From Ferruginibacter albus (lineage in GTDB: Bacteria > Bacteroidota > Bacteroidia > Chitinophagales > Chitinophagaceae), in NCBI RefSeq assembly GCF_020042285.1, contig NZ_CP083388.1, positions 701,001-765,000 on the forward strand: a DNA stretch of 64,000 bases, read 5' to 3'. Below are positions 44,918-53,001 of this stretch, in pieces; position 1 is the first letter of the stretch, and each line of letters starts with the position of its first letter. Made by a program: the position numbers and the translations under genes. Below the pieces are notes generated by a model. That model was not told the origin of the DNA and made no database searches. It was given only the letters and a program-made list of their open reading frames with translations.

Positions 44918-45967
44918 ATGACTAATGATATTAAAATTGAATCCCAATCTCTGCGGAGTCATGTTCTCGAATCTATTAAAAAGTTTCTTGCTGAAGAAAA
45001 GTTTCAACAAGATGAGATTACAGCATTAGGAATTTTAGAAGTAATTAATTTAATATCAGATTATCATGAAGAAGGAATTGCTCTTTTTCCAGAAGTTATT
45101 ATTACGAACAGTCTGGACTTTTTTAGAACAATTTCCAATAAGCGATTACCAATTTCTGAAGGAATTTTAAATGTAAATGAATTTAAAAAAGTAATTAAAT
45201 TATGTGCGCCATTAGCAATTGATAGTTGGGTTATATTTATCGAAATTTCTAATGGTAAAATCAATTATGGGTTAGTAAGTGCAGAAATTACAGAAACGAG
45301 CTTGTCTTTATATAACCAAACTGTAGGAGATTTAAAAGTGAATTATAAAGATTCCACTATTGCTTATTTAAAAAATATTGGGCAGAAAACTGTAGAGCTT
45401 TGCGGTCTTAAAAATAAATTAATAGTTTCATTAACACTTAATAGCCCGACTGAAGTGACTAATGAAATTACTACCCTTTCAAAAGCAATTTCTCAAAAAT
45501 GTGAAGAAACCTATAATCAACAGATTAGTTCATTTTTTGAAAAAACTATTGCAGAGGCGTTAAGAATAGGGCATGGTAATTTAATAGCTGTCATTGATGA
45601 ATCAGGTGATTCCATAGCAAAGTTAATTGCTCAAGAAACTAATTGTATCCATTTACCTTTGCCAATAGATTTTGAACAATTGATAATTGGCGCTGAAATC
45701 GGTAAAAGCAATGAGGCTTCAGTAAGCCTTAAATCTTATTCATCAATTTTAAAAGCTATGATGAACCATGACGGTATAACAGTTTTTACAAATAAAGGTA
45801 AACTGATAGCATATCGTCTTTTGATAAACGCATATGAAAAAGGAGGACAGGAAATAAGCGGAGCGACTCGGTCTAAGGCTTTTCTTTCAATGCAAAACAG
45901 TAATCTTTTTTTGTCTTGTTTTTTTAAATCACAAGACGGTAACATGAAAATTTGGACACATGGATAA
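44918..45967 (+). CDS. DisA_N/DAC-like sensor protein, first gene of a two-gene system
   Basis: 349 residues, cytoplasmic. The C-terminal third (from ~281) has DGITVFTNKGKLIAYRLLI and ISGATRSKAFLSM, which parallel the diadenylate cyclase (DisA_N) motifs DGA and GTRHRAA; here RHR is replaced by RSK, so cyclase activity is doubtful. DAC-derived sensor domains have been described in bacterial conflict systems. The N-terminal two-thirds is helical with LISDYHEEG. It overlaps the next gene by 8 bp, so both proteins are made together. Function unknown. Confidence 0.55.
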   Translation: MTNDIKIESQSLRSHVLESIKKFLAEEKFQQDEITALGILEVINLISDYHEEGIALFPEVIITNSLDFFRTISNKRLPISEGILNVNEFKKVIKLCAPLAIDSWVIFIEISNGKINYGLVSAEITETSLSLYNQTVGDLKVNYKDSTIAYLKNIGQKTVELCGLKNKLIVSLTLNSPTEVTNEITTLSKAISQKCEETYNQQISSFFEKTIAEALRIGHGNLIAVIDESGDSIAKLIAQETNCIHLPLPIDFEQLIIGAEIGKSNEASVSLKSYSSILKAMMNHDGITVFTNKGKLIAYRLLINAYEKGGQEISGATRSKAFLSMQNSNLFLSCFFKSQDGNMKIWTHG

Positions 45968-47270
45968 CGAATTATGGGTGGCACCCCTAGGAGTTGCTAT
46001 TCCACCTTCAGCTAAAGAGCCAACTGATGTGGTGCCATACGCACATTATTTAACGGCTAAACAAAAAAGCCAAATTATTTCTGCTTTTCAAATTGATGCC
46101 TATGATATGGCTGCAGAATATGCATGGAAGAAAGCAATGGTAAAATTGAAAGAAACTATAGCCACTTTAGGTATGAAGTTTATTGGAGAGATGTTAGAAA
46201 GAAACGATATAGATGAAAGTTCTCCTATAGAAAATGTTTTAACGGACCATACTACCATACAATTAGCAGAACAATTAGGTGTTATCGGCTCTACTGCATC
46301 TCTTAAGCTAAAGCATGCAAACGAATTGATAACACATTTTTTTTCTAAAGATGCTGATACAGAAATTGACTATACTGATGCTTTTATTATAGTAAAATCA
46401 TCTATACAGTATATTTTGGGTGAACAAGATATATCTATAGCCATCGAATTTTCAAGATTTCGTGAACGTATTTTATCTGAAACTTTAAAAATTACGGACC
46501 CTCAAGTCAACCAATTAATAAATTCATCGCTATTTTATTTAAGAACTGTCAATACAATTCTTTTGTCCTCTATTAAAAACGATAAAGGAGCAAAGCTAGA
46601 GCATGCTCTAGGGAATTTGAATATGCTTATTGAAGAAATCTGGCCAAACATAGGAGATAATGATAAATGGAATATAGGAACTGCTTATAGGGATGTAACT
46701 GCATCTGGTAATTTTATCGCTGCATCAGGATTAAAAAATGCCCTACTTAAAGTAAATGGCTTTGATTATGTTCCTGAAAACTTACGTTCTGTAACCTTTA
46801 AAAGCACTGCAAAAGAGCTGCTTGAGACCCATTTTGCCTTTAATAATTTTTATAATGAACCTGCTGTAATAAGAAAACTTGCTAATTTAGGAACTACAAT
46901 TCCAGCTCCAGCATTAATTGAGTGCTTTCAAGCATATTTGGCAGTTTATTTAGGAAATGGATATGGTGTTTCTACAGTCGCCGCAAAAGTTGCCGAAGAA
47001 CAATTATCAAAAATAATTAAAGAAAGATGGCAGTATTATTTCAGCAAAGTCATACAGAATGATGAAATTATACTACAAAAAATAAATTCAATTAGACAAA
47101 TAGATAGGTTCAAAAACTTGCTGGAATCAAACGACTTAACTGATTTTACAGGGTTACCTAAAAATGTTCAAGGTTTGTATAACGCAATATTAAATAGTCA
47201 ATATTCTCGAGCGAGAGATTTCGCTAATAGTCTTTATTTTAGTCTAAATATCACAATGAAGAAAGTCTAA
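45960..47270 (+). CDS. Helical partner protein of the DAC-like gene, unknown
   Basis: 436 residues, mostly alpha-helical, no membrane segment or nuclease motif that I can see. Notable stretches are NELWVAPLGVAIPPSAKEPTD at the start and a repetitive helical middle. It overlaps the DAC-like gene by 8 bp and has no other neighbour on the strand, so the pair forms a closed unit. If the DAC-like protein senses a nucleotide signal, this could be the effector. Confidence 0.55.
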   Translation: MDNELWVAPLGVAIPPSAKEPTDVVPYAHYLTAKQKSQIISAFQIDAYDMAAEYAWKKAMVKLKETIATLGMKFIGEMLERNDIDESSPIENVLTDHTTIQLAEQLGVIGSTASLKLKHANELITHFFSKDADTEIDYTDAFIIVKSSIQYILGEQDISIAIEFSRFRERILSETLKITDPQVNQLINSSLFYLRTVNTILLSSIKNDKGAKLEHALGNLNMLIEEIWPNIGDNDKWNIGTAYRDVTASGNFIAASGLKNALLKVNGFDYVPENLRSVTFKSTAKELLETHFAFNNFYNEPAVIRKLANLGTTIPAPALIECFQAYLAVYLGNGYGVSTVAAKVAEEQLSKIIKERWQYYFSKVIQNDEIILQKINSIRQIDRFKNLLESNDLTDFTGLPKNVQGLYNAILNSQYSRARDFANSLYFSLNITMKKV

Positions 47271-47310
47271 TTTATCGCCGATAATAAAAAATAGTGATTT
47301 TAAATTATGT

Positions 47311-48171
47311 TTAAGAAGGTTTTCCATAAGCACTTTCTTCATATTCTTTTAAGTGTTCCTCTTGAAATAAATCTTCATCAGCCAAATTTTTAAGGAAATG
47401 ATATTTTTCAATTAGAGGCTTAAATTTCTTTTCTCCATATGCAGACAAACTATTGTAGAAAAGTAATAAAAGCTCATTGGAAGATAATTGAGCTCTAAGT
47501 AAGCTAATGTACATTTGCTTATTTATAATATTCGCTTCATTTACAAATTTTACTATATGGTATAAGTTTCTAAAATAGTGGCTTAAATCAAATTTATTTT
47601 TTTCAAAAAAGGAATAATAAGCTTTTTTAATTACGACTCTTTCTATCTGTTGGTCATCTTTCTTTTTTTGCCTATTTTCTTTACTAAATTCCTCATAATC
47701 TTTTTCAAGTTCCTCGTAGAATATTAAAAAACAATCTCGTCCTTTTTTTATTTCCGATTTTGATGACTGAAAAGCTAAAGATGCTATTCCAGGGTAAGAA
47801 GGGCTAGTTGTTATTCTTAAATCAATACTATTTACAATGGAATGATGAAGGTTAAGAAGGTTAAAGAAAGTCGTTTCAAATTGTTGCTTTTGCAGGGTGT
47901 TATTTTGGGCTTGAAGAATTATTTTACTTTCATTTAATTCTTGCTTCTGAGATTTATACGTTAAGTAAAGTAAAATAAAAGCTGCTATTGATAAGAAGGG
48001 AGTTGTTAGCCCACTAACAAACGCACCTAAATCGCCATATCTGTTAATTTTCAATGAATACTTTCCCAACTTAAGCCCGTTCAAAGATTCATAAGGAAAA
48101 AAAAGCATTATTAAACCTAATGAAAGTAGGACGATTGCTAACATGATTCCCAAATCTTTTTTCTTTTTCAT
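47311..48171 (-). CDS. Putative phage abortive infection protein (PutAbiC type)
   Basis: 286 residues. Two membrane helices at ~9-25 (IMLAIVLLSLGLIMLFF) and ~48-70 (GAFVSGLTTPFLSIAAFILLYLTY), then a coiled coil and the cytoplasmic family core: QQFETTFFNLLNLHHSIVNS and HYFRNLYHIVKFVNE...YISLLRAQLSSNELLLLFYN. These match the putative phage abortive infection family as I recall it (PutAbiC). Members are thought to kill infected cells, mechanism unknown. It follows the 921-bp membrane-protein gene on the same strand with a 23-bp gap. Confidence 0.75.
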   Translation of the reverse strand: MKKKKDLGIMLAIVLLSLGLIMLFFPYESLNGLKLGKYSLKINRYGDLGAFVSGLTTPFLSIAAFILLYLTYKSQKQELNESKIILQAQNNTLQKQQFETTFFNLLNLHHSIVNSIDLRITTSPSYPGIASLAFQSSKSEIKKGRDCFLIFYEELEKDYEEFSKENRQKKKDDQQIERVVIKKAYYSFFEKNKFDLSHYFRNLYHIVKFVNEANIINKQMYISLLRAQLSSNELLLLFYNSLSAYGEKKFKPLIEKYHFLKNLADEDLFQEEHLKEYEESAYGKPS

Positions 48172-48194
48172 ATAGTCTATTTCTGGATTAAATG

Positions 48195-49115
48195 CTATAA
48201 TATTTTGGCAATTTTCTTAATGACTCTACTAAATGTATAAAAGGACCATTTGTATTCTGCGTATTGAATTTTTACATTTCTAGCTAAGTACTCCATATCG
48301 ATATAATGTGATGATACTACCATACATTTATCATTAAACTCATGTAGAAATGGTAAGGCTATTCCAGCTCTTGCTGCTTTCTTATTTAGAATTCTAATTT
48401 TTAAAATCAACTTTCTATTTGTTATGTAGGGACCTACTCTTTTTATAGTTGGGATTTTGGAATATTCTACTATAATATTATTTAACTGGTTTAAATAATT
48501 TTCATATGCGGGATGGAGTGGTAGTTGTTGTTGCAATTGCGCTTTTGTTGCTGAAATAAATATTTGCTCCCATGCTTTTCGAAGTTCTTCTATAGCAGAA
48601 TTTCTTTTATCCCCAAATTCATTATATCGCTCTTCGAATTTATAGAAATCTTCAAATGCTGTTTGTGACCAAAACTCAATACTATTTAATATTGACCACA
48701 TTTTATTAAAAGCATGTCTTCTTAAGTTTTTCTTTTGTTTACTTCGCAATATTAAATAATTCTCAAAGCCATTAAAAAGGCTATTAAAGCTTTGTATATA
48801 TCCTATCTCCTTAAAAGCACGAAGTTGGTAGAAATCAGCTTTTTGATATAGCCATTGACTATTTTCTTCAAAATTTATAGCGCGAATTGTATTACTCAAG
48901 GATTGTTCTTGGGCTTTAACGGTTTTATTTAAACTAATTAAAGCATTTAGAAACATTTTTCTTACTGTTCGTCTAGTTAAATATTTGGATATAACCGATA
49001 CTATACCAGTTATGATAAAACCTAACGCAAAAGTTAATAAAGTAACAATTAAGGTAGCTGAAATATCATGGCTTACACTAAAATATTTTTCAATAAAGGT
49101 TTGTATTCTATTCAT
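48195..49115 (-). CDS. Membrane-anchored helical protein, partner of PutAbiC
   Basis: The frame opens at 49244, but ATG at 49113-49115 (MNRIQTFIEKYFSVSHDISA) is the likely start; 306 residues. One membrane helix (ATLIVTLLTFALGFIITGIVSVI) then a long helical domain rich in charged and aromatic residues (WSQTAFEDFYKFEERYNEF). I do not recognise the family. Upstream of the PutAbiC gene with a 23-bp gap, so the two are one transcription unit and probably one system. Confidence 0.55.
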   Translation of the reverse strand: MNRIQTFIEKYFSVSHDISATLIVTLLTFALGFIITGIVSVISKYLTRRTVRKMFLNALISLNKTVKAQEQSLSNTIRAINFEENSQWLYQKADFYQLRAFKEIGYIQSFNSLFNGFENYLILRSKQKKNLRRHAFNKMWSILNSIEFWSQTAFEDFYKFEERYNEFGDKRNSAIEELRKAWEQIFISATKAQLQQQLPLHPAYENYLNQLNNIIVEYSKIPTIKRVGPYITNRKLILKIRILNKKAARAGIALPFLHEFNDKCMVVSSHYIDMEYLARNVKIQYAEYKWSFYTFSRVIKKIAKIL

Positions 49116-49222
49116 ACTTGGGATTATTGCAAGATATGATATTTGTTTATAATGTAAAAGGTAGAAAACAAAGACTATTCTATTAATTCCCTTTTTTGCA
49201 TTTAGATTTACTAAAAAATTAT

Positions 49223-49549
49223 ATGGCAAAAACAAAGAATTCAACAGTGATATTCAAAACACCAATTAAAAACAAGACTAAAACAAAAAAAGGGAAAATT
49301 GACAAGAATGTTTCGGTTAGAGTAAAATTTATTTTAGAGTTAAGCGTACCAGAAAATTTGATAATTGCTATACTCAAAATAAATAAATCTGTTCAAATTG
49401 CGGATAAAGGAGTGATTGCTAAAAAAACTTTATATACAGTAGGCAATGAAAAAGAATCTTTAGAACGCTTATCCCAATTTAAAATTGTAGAACAGTATAA
49501 GAATGAAAATTATCGTTTAACAAAATTAGGTCGTACTTTAAATGTCTAG
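49223..49549 (+). CDS. Small basic protein, possible winged helix
   Basis: 108 residues from the ATG at 49223; an upstream TTG at 49196 is less likely. N-terminal Lys/Thr-rich tail, then ELSVPENLIIAILKINKSVQI, KKTLYTVGNEKESLERLSQFKIVEQYKNENYRLTKLGRTLNV, whose last part has the shape of a wing (YRLTKLG). Divergent from the PutAbiC pair; may regulate it. No family name. Confidence 0.5.
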   Translation: MAKTKNSTVIFKTPIKNKTKTKKGKIDKNVSVRVKFILELSVPENLIIAILKINKSVQIADKGVIAKKTLYTVGNEKESLERLSQFKIVEQYKNENYRLTKLGRTLNV

Positions 49550-49596
49550 TAATGTAGGGGATTATACAATCTTCATAGTTGAATTTAAACCTAGTT

Positions 49597-50217
49597 TCAA
49601 GCGACTAATAATTGTTTAATTTTTTGTATAGTCCCGCTACTTTTATCAGTTAATTTCATTATTGTTCTTATGCTTTGACCCTGTTTTATATATTTAATTA
49701 CATCTTTATGCTTTTCAAGAGTCTTTTCTTTAGTTTGTTTACTATTAGGCTTACGACCTAAAACGCCACCAGAAGCAATATATTTGGCTCTACCGCTGTT
49801 TAAACGAGATTGGGTATGCTTAAGTTCCATCTCTGAAAAGGATGCACCAATTTGAAGCATTGTTTTTGTCAGCATGTTTTCAGTTTTATCGCTGTTCAAA
49901 CTCTGCATATTATAATTGTCGATTACTACGTTTATTTTATGCTTGGTGCAGTTTTCTACAAAAACTAATATTTCAATCACACGCCTTGCAATACGACTTA
50001 CTTCAGTAAATAAAATATGCTGAATATTATTAGTAATAACATAATTTAAAATTTCATTCAATTCTATGTCGTTTTTCCGTCCAGATTTGTAATACTCAAA
50101 TACTTTTACGATTTCGAAGTTGCTAGAATATTTCTTACTCAAATCTATTGTTTGCCTAGTTACGTCCTGTTTATTTTCATTTGTTGAACATCTTGAAATA
50201 ATAATAGCTGTTTCCAT
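49597..50217 (-). CDS. Resolvase/invertase-type serine recombinase
   Basis: 206 residues. N-terminal catalytic domain AIIISRCSTNENKQDVTRQ (catalytic Ser in RCST), ILFTEVSRIARR and MLQIGASFSEMELKHTQSRLNSGRAKYIASGGVLGRK; C-terminal HTH (KHKDVIKYIKQGQSIRTIMKLTDKSSGTIQKIKQLL). Resolves cointegrates or inverts DNA. A cluster of palindromes directly upstream (50244-50290) looks like its res site. Confidence 0.88.
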   Translation of the reverse strand: METAIIISRCSTNENKQDVTRQTIDLSKKYSSNFEIVKVFEYYKSGRKNDIELNEILNYVITNNIQHILFTEVSRIARRVIEILVFVENCTKHKINVVIDNYNMQSLNSDKTENMLTKTMLQIGASFSEMELKHTQSRLNSGRAKYIASGGVLGRKPNSKQTKEKTLEKHKDVIKYIKQGQSIRTIMKLTDKSSGTIQKIKQLLVA

Positions 50218-50243
50218 GTAAAAAAGTTAAGTTAGTGCAATGT

Positions 50244-50355
50244 ATACGAAATATTTCGTATTTTAAAATAAATCAAAGACTTTCTTTGATACATTTTAAC
50301 GGGGCTAAGAAAAGCCTTTATAGATTTATTTTGATACACTTTTAAAAATGATACA
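50244..50355. promoter_or_regulatory. res-like recombination site / promoter region of the resolvase
   Basis: ATACGAAATATTTCGTAT (50244-50261) is a perfect 18-bp palindrome; ATCAAAGA-CTT-TCTTTGAT (50272-50290) is a second; and GATACA occurs at 50288, 50333 and 50350. Several inverted sites beside a resolvase gene are the layout of res sites I-III. Confidence 0.6.
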
Positions 50356-50838
50356 TTAATGCACCAATTTGTAATTTGCTATTTCCTCAATATCAAAAAT
50401 TTCCTTTTCGAATAGAAAAAACTCTATGTGATCTCCACCACCATCATTTTGAATTGAAATTTTATATCCTTTTATTCCAAATAATAATAAACAAACTTCG
50501 GTAGTTAGTTTTATACCTAAAAGCCCATCAAAAAACAAAAACCCCACCACTAAAAATAAACCTATGAATAATGATCCTGCGGATAAATAAGTCAGTACAG
50601 TTTCATTTTCAGATGTACTGATACTAAATATTAATAAACCAATACCTATTGCTGAAAATAGAAATCCATATTGCATCACTTGCCTTTCTAATATTCTTAC
50701 ATATTCTTTATTTACTCCTCCTATATTAAATCGACTCATGCTTTGCTTTGATTTCCCATTCTTGGTCTTATATTCAATGAACTTGGGATATATGTTTAGC
50801 ATCCCATTTTTAAATGTATATATTTTATTTATGCTCAT
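50356..50838 (-). CDS. Two-helix membrane protein, unknown
   Basis: About 160 residues from the ATG at 50836-50838 (the frame opens further up at 50898). Two membrane helices in the middle (FLFSAIGIGLLIFSIS and LTYLSAGSLFIGLFLVVGFLFF), a soluble N-terminus with IYTFKNGMLNIYPKFIEYKTKNG, and a C-terminal beta-like part. No family recognised. Directly upstream of its start is the small lipoprotein gene on the same strand. Confidence 0.5.
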   Translation of the reverse strand: MSINKIYTFKNGMLNIYPKFIEYKTKNGKSKQSMSRFNIGGVNKEYVRILERQVMQYGFLFSAIGIGLLIFSISTSENETVLTYLSAGSLFIGLFLVVGFLFFDGLLGIKLTTEVCLLLFGIKGYKISIQNDGGGDHIEFFLFEKEIFDIEEIANYKLVH

Positions 50839-50848
50839 AATTAATAGT

Positions 50849-51148
50849 TTATTTAGAAGAATTAAAACCATCATTATATCCTTCTTTCCAGCATTCACTT
50901 ATAGTTCCAATAGGGCCATTACCATTATTCATTTGCTGTATGTAAGTTTCTACATTGGAGGTGCCACCGACATTTGCTACATATAAAATAGCCTGAGCGT
51001 GACCTTGGGAATATCCATTTTTGTAGTCTTCGGATAACTTATCACATTGTTTAACTGTAGCAGTATTATTAGTCGCAAGATCACAACTAGATAAAAACAC
51101 AACAAAACTTGATATTCCAATTAAAAAGTAGCTTAAATTTTTTTTCAT
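50849..51148 (-). CDS. Small lipoprotein
   Basis: 99 residues. Signal and lipobox ISSFVVFLSSC, then a helix-rich polar part (VKQCDKLSEDYKNGYSQGHAQAILYVANV). No family recognised. It starts opposite the XRE gene, and the 20-bp palindrome at 51188 lies between them. Confidence 0.55.
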   Translation of the reverse strand: MKKNLSYFLIGISSFVVFLSSCDLATNNTATVKQCDKLSEDYKNGYSQGHAQAILYVANVGGTSNVETYIQQMNNGNGPIGTISECWKEGYNDGFNSSK

Positions 51149-51187
51149 ATAAGTTGATTTTATTCCAAATGTATTGAAAATTTCAAA

Positions 51188-51207
51188 GGGTATGATATAT
51201 CATACCC
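51188..51207. promoter_or_regulatory. 20-bp perfect palindrome, operator between divergent genes
   Basis: GGGTATGATATATCATACCC is fully self-complementary and lies in the 87-bp gap between the lipoprotein start (51148, minus) and the XRE gene (51236, plus). It is the natural binding site for that regulator, controlling both directions. Confidence 0.75.
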
Positions 51208-51253
51208 AATAATTTTTGATAATTGTTCAACTTGTGTGAAACAGCAAAAGTTA

Positions 51254-51472
51254 ATGAGGGAAGAGGATTTTCTAATAGCATTAGGAAAGAATATAACCAA
51301 ATACAGAAAGAAAAAAGGGCTAACAAGTAAGGAGTTAGGCTTTATGTGTGATATGGAAAAATCAAACCTAATACCTATTGAAAAAGGTAGAATAAATACA
51401 ACGGCGTTAACTTTATTGAAAATAGCAAATGCTTTGGAAGTGGGGGTTAAAGATTTTTTTGATTTTACTTAG
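51254..51472 (+). CDS. Small XRE-family HTH regulator
   Basis: 72 residues from ATG 51254; a GTG at 51236 would add six. LGKNITKYRKKKGLTSKELGFMCDMEKSNLIPIEKGRINTTALTLLKIANALEVGVKDFF is a full HTH_3 domain of the size of controller (C) proteins. No restriction-modification genes are near, so it more likely controls the element's divergent genes through the 20-bp operator. Confidence 0.8.
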   Translation: MREEDFLIALGKNITKYRKKKGLTSKELGFMCDMEKSNLIPIEKGRINTTALTLLKIANALEVGVKDFFDFT

Positions 51473-51489
51473 GCATTTCAATATTAAGA

Positions 51490-51648
51490 TTATAATTGAT
51501 CCATCTGTTTTTCTATAGCTGCAATTTTTTGTTTTAATCTTAATTTTATCAACTGTTTTTCAAATTCTTTTTTACGAATTTGATTTTTCTCACCACTTAT
51601 CTGAAGTTGTTTTAGTCTAATTTGAATGTTTAATTTATCTGCTTCCAT
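51490..51648 (-). CDS. Small coiled-coil protein
   Basis: A 52-residue frame, too short for most callers: MEADKLNIQIRLKQLQISGE then KNQIRKKEFEKQLIKLRLKQ and KIAAIEKQMDQL. Heptad-like spacing of Ile/Leu makes a coiled coil. The alternation of Lys, Gln and Glu is normal for such peptides, so expression is plausible but unproven. Confidence 0.45.
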   Translation of the reverse strand: MEADKLNIQIRLKQLQISGEKNQIRKKEFEKQLIKLRLKQKIAAIEKQMDQL

Positions 51649-51654
51649 TTTTCT

Positions 51655-51849
51655 TTAAATTTTTAAACACCTAATCATTTCTAATAGTCCGTTTCTAGCA
51701 CCATTTTGGGATTTATGGCAAAACCCATTGGAATAAATACTAAGGACATAAGGGAAAAAAGGTACTTCAAAACGCCTGAAAATTTTGAAAACACCATTAT
51801 AGGTACTTTTAAAATAGGTTAATTTTTTGCCCCATAAGCCAGGTTTCAA
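51655..51849 (-). CDS. Small hypothetical protein, weak
   Basis: 64 residues, aromatic-rich (GVFKIFRRFEVPFFPYVLSIYSNGFCHKSQN). No upstream ribosome site stands out, and the composition is unusual, so this may be non-coding. Kept because the frame is intact and lies in an otherwise empty gap between two minus-strand genes. Confidence 0.3.
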   Translation of the reverse strand: MKPGLWGKKLTYFKSTYNGVFKIFRRFEVPFFPYVLSIYSNGFCHKSQNGARNGLLEMIRCLKI

Positions 51850-51869
51850 ATTGTAACCCTAATATGCTA

Positions 51870-52448
51870 CTATTCTTTTATAATTATATCAACAGGAGCT
51901 TTTCTTATATAATGTAGGGCGGAATATTTGTTATTTATTTCGTTCACTTCAACTCTATATTCATTTTTTGTAAGGTACTTTTCTAATATTTGTTTTATAG
52001 CCACTATTAAACTGCTTTTATCTACATCAGATAAGAAATGAACATGGAATATCCCCCTTTTGCTTTTCTCAATTGTAAAATGAATTTTAAAAGGTTGAAT
52101 AAGCTGCTGAATTTGTTGTATTAATTCTAGATGATAATCAGCAGTGTAATTATCTTTTAAAATCCATGTTGCAAAGGTTTTCCATTCATAAGTAAGTATT
52201 GAGTTTTTCTTTCTCCTTCTTTTAGGTAAGAAATCTTTAATAATTGAAGCGTGGATTCTCCATTGTTTCCCACTTTTATATAATAGACTAGGGATATTTT
52301 TATATTTTACTATATTCTCTTTCATTCTATATTTTAACATTCTAGGGCTTAATCCAGTTATTTCAATTAACTGAGTTAAGTTATAATAGATTTTAGCTCT
52401 TTTTCTATTACATTCATCAATCAATTCATCATAATTTATATTCTTCAT
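51870..52448 (-). CDS. HUH Rep-like protein, putative replication or mobilisation initiator
   Basis: 192 residues. An N-terminal HTH-like part (LTQLIEITGLSPRMLKYRMKENIVKY) and a C-terminal half with IHFTIEKSKRGIFHVHFLSD (HVH at 135-137, the HUH metal motif) and NKYSALHYIRKAP (Tyr180, the place of the nicking tyrosine in Rep proteins). Very short for a Rep, and motif I is not clear. If right, it would nick one strand at an origin in the element, in keeping with a mobilisable or replicating excised form. Confidence 0.55.
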   Translation of the reverse strand: MKNINYDELIDECNRKRAKIYYNLTQLIEITGLSPRMLKYRMKENIVKYKNIPSLLYKSGKQWRIHASIIKDFLPKRRRKKNSILTYEWKTFATWILKDNYTADYHLELIQQIQQLIQPFKIHFTIEKSKRGIFHVHFLSDVDKSSLIVAIKQILEKYLTKNEYRVEVNEINNKYSALHYIRKAPVDIIIKE

Positions 52449-52477
52449 AGGTTAGGTTAAAGAAAGGACAAGGAGGG

Positions 52478-52669
52478 TTAACCCGTCTTGGTTTTATTCT
52501 GTTTCCTTTTAAATAAATATGGTGCAATTATCAAAAAGTTCTTTTTTATAACCCTTGTTGCATCATGCTTTGAAACAGATCTGAATAAAATATCGTTAAA
52601 TTCTTTTGATTGTAAATAGTTGTACTTACTATTAAAGACAAATATTATTGCACCATAATTTAATTGCAA
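52478..52669 (-). CDS. Small hypothetical protein, weak
   Basis: 63 residues: MQLNYGAIIFVFNSKYNYLQS then KEFNDILFRSVSKHDATRVI with a basic tail. No family recognised and no strong sign of coding beyond an intact frame upstream of the HUH gene. May be a leader or noise. Confidence 0.35.
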   Translation of the reverse strand: MQLNYGAIIFVFNSKYNYLQSKEFNDILFRSVSKHDATRVIKKNFLIIAPYLFKRKQNKTKTG

Positions 52670-52785
52670 TTAATCATTTTGAATGGTATTTTCGTAAATA
52701 TTGGTTTTGTCTGTACCATCTAAGTAGTAGGAACTCTCACCACCAAGAATAACCCTTTACAAGGGAACTTTTTTAATTTTTAAAT

Positions 52786-53001
52786 GTGATTAAGAATGAT
52801 AAGAACTTTTGTCATTCCAGAATTGACGATATATTTTACAAGTATGCTGATAGTATACAAAATCCAAGAATGCTTTCAATAGAAGAATTAAGAAGATTTG
52901 ATGGATTTGAAAATATTACTGATGACATAGCTCAGAAAACAATAAATGAGTTATATAAATTGACAATATTAACGCATAAAATATTTCAAAATGGGAATTG
53001 A
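52786..53001 (+). CDS. Small protein coupled to the integrase
   Basis: 71 residues from a GTG start (an ATG one base pair away is followed by a stop). The sequence is helical and acidic (MLSIEELRRFDGFENITDDIAQKTINELYKL). It overlaps the recombinase start by 11 bp, so they are translated together. Such small proteins beside large serine recombinases can be directionality factors, but I see no motif to prove it. Confidence 0.5.
   Translation: MIKNDKNFCHSRIDDIFYKYADSIQNPRMLSIEELRRFDGFENITDDIAQKTINELYKLTILTHKIFQNGN

Noticed and set aside
51254..51472. Controller protein of a restriction-modification system
   Set aside because: Size and operator fit, but no methyltransferase lies nearby.
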